A stretch of 64,000 bases of DNA, taken from assembly GCA_000729835.1 (NCBI GenBank), contig JFHB01000120.1, positions 27,278 to 91,277 of the forward strand. Reading direction: 5' to 3'. Position 1 is the first letter of the stretch; each line of letters starts with the position of its first letter. Positions 56,676 through 64,000 of the stretch are shown here, piece after piece. This DNA is from Atkinsonella hypoxylon (Eukaryota; Ascomycota; Sordariomycetes; Hypocreales; Clavicipitaceae). Both the position numbers and the translations under genes were made by a program. Under the pieces are notes generated by a model, which was given only the letters and a program-made list of their open reading frames with translations, was not told the DNA's origin and searched no databases.

Positions 56676-59600
56676 ATGAATGTCGATGACCATGTTGTGC
56701 CCTCGGGCCAGCACTACAGCGGCCGCAATCGCGTGCCTAACATCCAGCAATTTATGGACCAGCTGGATCGGGAAAAGAAGCAAAGAGACGCTGCTATTGA
56801 TGCTGAGTTGGAGAATAATAAACAGGATAAGGATATTATAGATCACAAGAACACCGAGATACCTACGCGGAAAGACCTGCGGACTGTCCGAGATCCTGTC
56901 ACGGGCAAGGATGTGCAGATTCGGGATGCAAAAACTGATTTTAAACAAGTGGTGGAAAATCCAGAAGTGAGAAAGACCCCAAGGATCAACCTTTGGCATT
57001 TCAAACGTCATGGAAGCTGACGCTCAAGGCTAGTTGTCAATCCCCAACGAAAATTTAGGCAAGTCGACCACGATTGCTACCTCATCGAAACAATCTGGTG
57101 AGGACTATAGATATGCACAAGACGTTACCGCCCCTCCTGATCCTGTGCAGGAGGGTGCAACTTCTGATGTGCCCATCCGGAGCGAGAAAACATCAGTCTT
57201 GTTCTTCAAGACACCTTCCGTCAGCTACGAACCAATGTTCGAAACATTAGAGACAAAAGGCAATGTTCTCTGCGGAGGCATTTTCATCGCAATCATCTTT
57301 GTTGGAAAAGTTTTTGGTGGCCGACTGCTCGGTCTTGTTCCACTGGCGTTCTGCATTGCTTCTGGTGTGTTCTTGTGGATCAAAGACCTCATACGACAAG
57401 GTCGTGATCTTGAGTGGTCAAGCGAGCAGGAACGTGGAGAAACCGCAACAGTCAATCTCATTCCGGAGTCTGTCGAATGGATGAATACCATGATCGGGCT
57501 GATGTGGGGATTAATCAATCCTGAAATGTTTGCCTCTGTCGCGGACACGTAAGTGTGGCTAAGACTCTCATCTCAACCTCCTATCTACAGATGCAGAATT
57601 TAGTAACCAATATGGAACAGACTCGAAGACGTTATGGCAGCATCTGTGCCTGGCATCGTGGAGCACGTTCGTGTGGCCGACATTTCGCAAGGAAACAACC
57701 CAATCAGAATCCTCAATATAAGGGCCCTGCCAGATAGTCATGTAAAGGATATCAAGGATCAAATTCATAAAGACAACAAGGAAAAAATGGACAAAGACGA
57801 GCTGGCGGCTGTTGAGCACGCCGGCGAATTCTATAACATGGAGGTTTCCATCGCATATCATGCTAAGCCGTCTGGCGAGGATGTTGCATCTAAAGCGAAA
57901 AATATGGGAATGCAGTTGGTTTTTTATCTTGGCATCAAGGGCCTTTTTGGCGTCCCCCTTCCTATTTGGGTCGAGTTGATTGGCCTCGTGGCCACTGCTC
58001 GGGTTCGATGTCAGCTAACGCCGGATCCCCCATTTCTGAAAACCGTTACTTTCACCTTGATGGGCGTTCCCAAGGTACAGGCCGGTTGCACGCCGATGAT
58101 TGAAAAGGGTGTTAACATTCTGAATTTGCCTTTGATTTCCAACTTCGTGAACTGGGCTATCGGTGCAGCCGCCTCCATGTACGTGGCCCCCAAAAGTATG
58201 ACACTCGATATGAGCAAAATGCTACAGGGAGACGATATCAAGAAGGACACCTTGGCCATGGGCGTCATGTTCATCCGCATTCACAAAGCAACTGGACTCA
58301 GCAAGCAAGATGCGAGGGGCAGCAAAGGTGGCGGTTCTGACCCCTATATCACCGTAAGCTGGAGCAAATTCGGAAAGCCTCAATTCTGTACTCGTGTCAT
58401 TCAGGACAATCTCAATCCTATATTTGAGGAGACTTGTGGCTTATTAGTCACCAGTGACCTCATCAAGGCGGATGAACAGCTCTCTATGGAGCTCTGGGAC
58501 AGCGATCGATCATCTGCGGACGATGTGGTTGGGAAAGTGGAACTTAGTATTCAGAAGCTGATACAACATCCTGGGAAGATGTTTCCACAGGTTTCAAAGC
58601 TCCATGGTGTTAAAGCCGACAGCACAATGCCAGGAGAGCTGCACTGGGAGGTCGGCTTTTTTGGAAAGACGCAATTTCGCAAGGCGCTACGTACGCACGG
58701 CAAAGACATCAAACTGCCCAAGGAGCTTGCGGATAAACCCGAATTTCAGGATGAGAAAGGAACAATCAATACCGAAGATGAGGACGCCGTGGAACATACG
58801 CCCCCCGATCCTTTGTGGCCATCCGGTATTCTCAGCATTGTCGTCCATCAGATTGTCGGCCTCGAACTTGCTAACGTCAAAGGATCCTACGGAAACCGTA
58901 AAGGTAAAGAATACCAGCCAGCTCGACCGGAGGCTGGCGAAGTCAAAGAAGAGCAAAGTCGGAAGCTTCCTAGTTCTTACTGTACCATCCTGGTCAACGA
59001 TGACTTGGTATACAAGACTCGTGTGAAAGTCGTGTCTTCGCAACCCATTTTCAACGCCGGAACCGAAAGGTTTGTTCGAGATTGGAGATCTTCCATTGTT
59101 ACGGTGTCTGTGCGCGACTCACGCAACCGCCAGCATGACCCGATCATTGGCGTGGTGCCGCTAAAGATCTCAGACATCTTGCAGACGAGCAGTGAGTCTA
59201 CTCGCTGGTATCCTCTTGACGGTGGTGTCGGCTTTGGACGTATCCGTATCTCTATATTGTTCCGGTCCGTGGAGCTGAGGCTACCACCATCACAGCTAGG
59301 ATGGGATATCGGCACATTCGAGTTCCTGTCAGACACCATTACCACGACCAATTATGCCCCCGGTTCCAAGGTCAAGTTGAAACTAAGGACGGGAGGTTCG
59401 TCAGCCAGTGTCAAGCGGCAATTATGCACACAAGAAGGCGATGGACTCAAGTTTAATATCTGTGATGAAGAGCACAACGGGAAACTGCGTCTGCCCGTTC
59501 GCCACCGTTACAGCTCACCTATTTTCATGGAGTTTCACACTGTCGGCCACCGAAATGCTGATGCATTTGCCTCTCTCTGGCTGCTAGAACTCGTTGACGG

Positions 59601-60417
59601 AGAAGTGAAAGAATTTGATATACCAATCTTCAAATGCGATAATAGCACGCGCCTCGCGCAAAGTTATATCACCCATGAAAATTATCATGAAATCCCTGAC
59701 ACGCAGATCGAAGAAGTAGGTCGCGTCAGATTCAGAGGTCGCTTCTCTCCGGGCACGGACACGGACCACATCCGATTTGTTAGCGACAACGACTCTCGTG
59801 AGACTATCGAGAGTTGGGAAGCATGTTATGCGGAAGGTGTTCGTCAACAAGAAGTGAAGACGGAAGTTCCTCCATTGGTTCAAAGCCTCCACGAAAAGTC
59901 CTTAACCCATGGTCGTGATGTGCTTGCCCAGGCTGATGAGAAAGAGAAACAAAGGTGGCTGGCAAAGGACGGAACAGACTGGAGCGGGGCTTTCGGACAG
60001 GATCCCAAGGAGTTGGTGGCTCGGAGAGCTTATCAGGAGGAAGATGGCGAGGAGCATGACGATTTCTACGATGAGGAAGAAGACGACAGTGATGGCGACG
60101 GAATCCCAGATCTCGGCATTCGCGATGCGGCACACAACGGCACTGAGGAAAGTGAGGGAGGACGCAAGTCTGTCGACACGCAGACCACGAGCGCCAGTAC
60201 GGCGTCAGACAGTGGTAGCAACAAGAATCCATACAAGGCATATAAAGACTACAAAGAACGCAGTCGTGACCTGCACCGCAAACACCGAGGATTGATGCAA
60301 TGGAGACCTATGCGCAATGTGCAGTTTGCAAAGGATGAGACTAAATATGCAGTGAGGAAGGTGAAGAAGCTGGGTGCTCTCGGCGGACGGCAGCCTGATG
60401 TGGAAACAGAAGTGTAA
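56676..60417 (+). CDS. SMP-LTD and C2 domain protein, tricalbin-like
   Basis: Predicted ER-anchored lipid-transfer tether at membrane contact sites. Exons are 56676-56966, 57034-57548 and 57621-60417 (1200 residues), with 67- and 72-bp introns. The phase 0 junction gives NPE-LSIPNENLG, and the phase 2 junction gives ADT-LEDVMAASVPG. A hydrophobic hairpin at about residues 173-212 (CGGIFIAIIFVGKVFGG, LGLVPLAFCIASGVFLWI) is the membrane anchor. The SMP region follows (WMNTMIGLMWGLINPEMFA through GVNILNLPLISNFVNWAIG). A first C2 lies at about 480-600 (RIHKATGLSKQDARG, GSDPYITVSW, ELWDSDRSSADDVVGK), with several acidic loop residues that could bind calcium. A second C2 lies at about 665-800 (LSIVVHQIVGLELANVKGSY, VTVSVRDSRNRQHDPIIGVV). 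An acidic stretch and a basic C-terminus close the protein. It is intact and resembles its family throughout. Confidence 0.9.
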
Positions 60418-61323
60418 AAGGAGCATTTCTCTACGCACATGGCGCTTCTATATGGTGGTTCTGTCGCGGCGAATGTCTATCTTGGCAATAGGCATTGTTA
60501 TAAGAACCAGATGATAAGGCGATCCATTTCGGTAGGTGCAATGCACGGAAGTCTCAATATGGAACAGTGGTAGTCTGAGTACACCATGATGAGTGATTGG
60601 CTTTTGACTTACGGAATATGTTGAGACCTCTCTACGTACGGCCGAATGTCGAGCTGGTGGGCGAAGGCAGATCAGGCTGTAGGCTGTAGCCTGTGTGTGC
60701 AAATGCCAGTAGCTATCAGAAATCTTTCACATTAGCTCTGTTTGTTCAGGCTCTATCTGCCGAATTTGGCTGTGAAATTAAATTGTATGCTCTGATGATG
60801 GACTGAAATTCAAGTGAGGTCGTGGTGAGTGCTGGGAGATAGAATCAACGAGCGCATGGGATGCAGATGAATTACTTTCAAAGCGAAGAAAAAAGACGAA
60901 GAGTTTGATGTCTAGTTCATGACGAATTCCTTTTTTGAAAGAAAGAGGCTCGGCATAATGAGCTTGTGGTACGAGCTTGGGCGATTGTTGATCGACGCAA
61001 AGTTGCAGCTTTGAACTTGAACTTGGCCCCAGTGCGGGTCGCATGCCCTGCTCTACTCTCCTGCTCTCCTGCTCTATTGCTCTATTGAGCCCGCGTACCT
61101 TGCTTTGTAACCCTGTAACTTTGTACAGACAGATACCGACCAAAACACGTATCAATCAATCAATCAATCAATCAATATTGATATCAATCTGTCCAGCGCG
61201 CCTCCGCCCACGGGTCTCGGCTGGCCCATCGTCACCTCATCATAAGCCTTCTTGGAGCTCACTACAAATTGTCAACATAATCAGCTCGCTTCAATGCATA
61301 AGTAAAGCTTACGCTCGCGCGTC
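60418..61323. other. Intergenic interval
   Basis: 3' flank of the contact-site gene and leader of the C2H2/AT-hook gene. It includes an ATCA tetranucleotide run (61151-61176). No gene seen. Confidence 0.5.
61151..61176. repeat. ATCA microsatellite
   Basis: About six ATCA units in the leader or promoter about 150 bp before ATG 61324. Confidence 0.9.
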
Positions 61324-62397
61324 ATGGAGCCCAAGAAGAGCAGCACGCCCCGCGCACCTTTTGCTGTCGGCGGCGAAATCCCCATCATTTCAAGAACGCC
61401 TTCCATGACCGAGAGACCAGCTGGAACAAGCGCAATCGGGCATTCTGCGCCTCCAAGGGTCTCGCAGAGTCATTCCACGCCATCGTTACGCCCGAGGCAA
61501 CCCTCCAGACTTCCTTCTCCCCCACGATCTACAAAGCTGGCCGTTGTGTTGACATCTCCAGCAAAGAGCCATGCAGCACAGTTCCCATCTCACACCCCCA
61601 TCCAGAGAACAATCCCTCAGCTGTGGGAGCTCTCGGAGAGCGTCAAAAAGACCTCGGCAACGACCCAGCAGGCTGACGAGCCAAAAGCGACCAAAGCAAG
61701 CCCTAAATCCCTTCCCTTGGCCACATCCACACCCACATCAAACGCCAAGGGGAGACCAAAAGGATGGAAACGGGGCATGTCGTACTCTGTCATGCGCGGC
61801 AGACCACCACCAGGCAAGAAGTCACCTCGCCAAGTTCGCAAAGCTCGTGTCAACGCTCCCCCGTTAGTATGGCGTCGGCGAGCAGGACGCCCGGCGCGAG
61901 CCCCCTCCCCAACCCCAAGGGAGCTATACTACAAGGCAAATGCGGACTTTCTACCATTTCTATGCGAATGGAGAGGGTGCAAAGCAGAGCTACATAATGT
62001 GGATACCCTTCGGAGGCACGTTCACGTTGTCCACGGCCGCCGCATGATGCCGCAGATGTGCCAGTGGGCAGATTGTCAAGGGCAGACGTTTACGCACGTC
62101 CTCGACTGGCGGTCACATATGGAGGAGGCTCACTTTACGCCATTCACATGGCACATGGGGGATGGGCCACGCAATACCAGCGACGTGCTTTCCGGGCTGC
62201 CGGACGGGGTGCAGGACGAATTGCCGGATTATCTAAGAGGGCCGGACGGGCAGCAGGTTACGCCGTCGATTAAGAACCAGGAGCTGGAGGACTTTGTGAC
62301 TTGGAGGGAGAACAGGCGGAGGTTGAAAGAGTTGCTGATTTTGCGGGATCAGAACCTGCCTGATTTGTCGTCCGAGTCTTCCGGTGACTCTGACTAG
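61324..62397 (+). CDS. AT-hook and C2H2 zinc-finger protein
   Basis: A 357-residue probable nuclear DNA-binding protein encoded by one exon. The N-terminal 140 residues are Pro/Ser-rich. An AT-hook-like segment, KGRPKGWKRGMSY, lies at about residues 141-155. A second basic segment, WRRRAGRPARAPSPTPRELY, precedes the fingers. Two C2H2-like units follow: FLCEWRGCKAEL...LRRHVHVVHG at about 211-237 and MCQWADCQGQTF...RSHMEEAHF at about 245-272. HFTPFTWHMGDGP after the second is characteristic of the fungal family I recognise. The C-terminus is acidic (LPDLSSESSGDSD). ATG 61324 is the first in the frame. Targets and role are unknown; the pairing of AT-hook and fingers suggests binding to AT-rich DNA or chromatin. 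Confidence 0.83.
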   Translation: MEPKKSSTPRAPFAVGGEIPIISRTPSMTERPAGTSAIGHSAPPRVSQSHSTPSLRPRQPSRLPSPPRSTKLAVVLTSPAKSHAAQFPSHTPIQRTIPQLWELSESVKKTSATTQQADEPKATKASPKSLPLATSTPTSNAKGRPKGWKRGMSYSVMRGRPPPGKKSPRQVRKARVNAPPLVWRRRAGRPARAPSPTPRELYYKANADFLPFLCEWRGCKAELHNVDTLRRHVHVVHGRRMMPQMCQWADCQGQTFTHVLDWRSHMEEAHFTPFTWHMGDGPRNTSDVLSGLPDGVQDELPDYLRGPDGQQVTPSIKNQELEDFVTWRENRRRLKELLILRDQNLPDLSSESSGDSD

Positions 62398-64000
62398 ATG
62401 GCTTGATACCACTGTATAGCATTGGAGAGAAGGCCCGGGCATGGAGATGTAGTATCACTAATATTGACGATGAAATTGCTCCATGCCCAGCTCTTATATA
62501 GTGTGCGTTGCTCGAAGGCTTTGACATGCAAGACTCAAGAATGCAACTCTCGGGGCTGGAAAAAGTTTCCGTCATGAAATGTAGAGAAAGTACACGGTCC
62601 ACACTATGTTACTATAATCGGTTGTGCCCGACTCGTATCAGACGAGAATTGGAGTCCTGGGTTAGTGCAAGCAAGGGTGGATGTGGATATCCTCATCTAC
62701 TGCGGGCCAGACTGTACGCAGAAGTAGCGTAGAGCACCCTGTCAGGGAAACCAGTAGGCTGTGATATCATGAACGAAAATCTACGAAAGCTGATTTTTTT
62801 TTTTTTTTGCTGCCAGCAAGCATACGGGAATCGCGTTGAACGCAAGACGAATCTAATGCTTGAAATTCAGGTTTGTTCGTGATAGCTCCTCGGTCAAAAA
62901 GTCGTCAAAGCGTCGTGGGCATCCGGCATGGGGTGAAAAAGTACGACGCGGGCTGTCCATTTCCATTTCTCGCTTTACTCCTAGACTTCTGCAGGACTTG
63001 ACTTTAGTGGATTGCCCAACTAGGTAGGTGAGGTGGTTTGGATGAGAAGGATGCGATGGAAGGGATGAAGGGAATGCGTGGTTTTGGCTTTGGCCTGTCG
63101 GATGGCAGCCCGCGAGGAGCCAAGATGGGGATTTCTCTGGAAAAGATTGGGAAGCTTACAGGGCAGCCGCGTCCCGCGTTCCGTCTGGTGTGAATACCAA
63201 GCGCAATTGTCAGTTCAAAGGCTGAAAAAGGTTTGATTCTGTCCAAAGGGACGGCTTGAATGCGCCACGGCCAGGATCTTCCCGCTTGGGTTGAAGCAAA
63301 GTCATGGAGAAAAGGTGAGGGTGCCATTGGCCCGATTGGTGTCGACCTGGTGTTGCACATACTCCGTACGTACGTACATGCAGCTGCATAGGGGCGGGAT
63401 GCCGCACAATTTCTCTACTTTGCAGATGACGTTGGGGAAATTTTTTTTTTTTTTTTTTTTGCATTCATCTCCCTTGAGTCGTTTGAGAGATGCAATCAGA
63501 CACGACGTGCAGCTGGCTCGCTACGCCACCATCGTTGAACCACTTTCCGAACAACTGAAACCTTAAATTGTCATGGGCGCTCGCGCAATTGGGCTGGGAA
63601 CAATGCGTTGACGGGTAAAAATTGATGGAGACATGGGGGGGGGGGATTCTTCATGGAAGTGGGGTGGCATGAAATGCTTGTGCCTTGGAAGTGATGGGCG
63701 GGCCCGACTTGAGGCTGGGAAAGACAGAGGGCGAGGCGAGTACGGAGTATATTGCTTTTGTTAATACTCGTAGTGTTGCTAGGCTGCGAAATCAGTGAGT
63801 GAGGACCGGCGAATTCCAGGGCCCCCCCCCCCGTGTGCCTAAGCCCCCCGTGCTGCTGCTGTACGGAGTTTTTCGACGGAAAACAAAATCTCCTCGGCCT
63901 AGACGCCACTTTTGATGATGAATCGTATCAATGGGGCTTGGCGAAGCACCGGCTAGCGATACGATGCTTACAAATCAGTTTTTTTTTTTTTTTTTTTTTT
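62398..64000. other. Gene-free right end of the window
   Basis: About 1.6 kb with homopolymer runs: T at about 62795-62808, a 20-base T run at 63441-63460, G near 63637-63646, C near 63822-63832 and a 22-base T run ending the window. CTCCGTAC/GTACGGAG copies lie at 63362, 63740 and 63861. No coding signal recognised. Confidence 0.5.

Noticed and set aside
1..64000. tRNA genes
   Set aside because: Occurrences of GTTCGA-like B-box sequence (for example 11435, 12073, 42776) lie in coding exons or lack a matching A box and acceptor stem.

Overview
The window reads as a gene-poor stretch of a filamentous ascomycete nuclear genome. The evidence is short phase-consistent spliceosomal introns (46-127 bp), long pyrimidine-rich leaders, and protein families restricted to or typical of Pezizomycotina: a Zn(II)2Cys6 regulator, DUF202, DUF3984, fungal-only C2H2 proteins, Bud6 and a DUF3435/FluG-type protein. 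The many intergenic TACCTAGGTAGGTA-type palindromic runs recall Sordariomycetes, probably Hypocreales; that placement is an inference from sequence style and was not searched.

Layout. 1-663 holds the possible 3' end of an unidentified, apparently frameshifted gene, followed by about 4.7 kb without genes. 5.3-25.6 kb carries a Zn2Cys6 transcription factor (+), a DUF202 membrane protein (-), a 1182-residue C2H2 protein (+), a small Cys/His-rich zinc-finger-like protein (-), a conserved coiled-coil protein (-), an AKAP7-like 2H phosphoesterase (-) and the phosphorelay protein Ypd1 (-). They are separated by long intergenic stretches rich in simple repeats. 27.4-28.0 kb is a 552-bp MITE with about 100-bp inverted repeats and an 8-bp target duplication. 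31.0-44.5 kb is a housekeeping core: a DUF3984 protein (-), Elongator subunit Elp1 (+), converging on the polarisome/actin factor Bud6 (-), which diverges from an inositol-type sugar transporter (+).

44.5-47.2 kb is AT-rich and gene-free and holds a second MITE, with 24-bp perfect inverted repeats and TTA duplications. A DHA1 polyamine/multidrug-type MFS transporter (+) follows. 49.2-56.6 kb is a graveyard. It contains an AGC-kinase relic lacking its catalytic domain, a LINE ORF1 relic with zinc knuckles, and a multiply frameshifted DUF3435 gene, the tyrosine-recombinase family that includes the captains of Starship giant transposons. From 56.7 kb ordinary genes resume: an ER-contact-site (SMP plus C2) lipid-transfer protein (+) and an AT-hook/C2H2 protein (+).

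Functionally the intact genes are mostly independent: regulators, tRNA modification (Elp1), polarity (Bud6), His-Asp signalling (Ypd1), membrane transport and lipid exchange at membrane contacts. I see no biosynthetic cluster, CRISPR array or RNA gene. The least ordinary content is the two MITEs and the 49-56 kb relic island. I found no convincing intact novel system.
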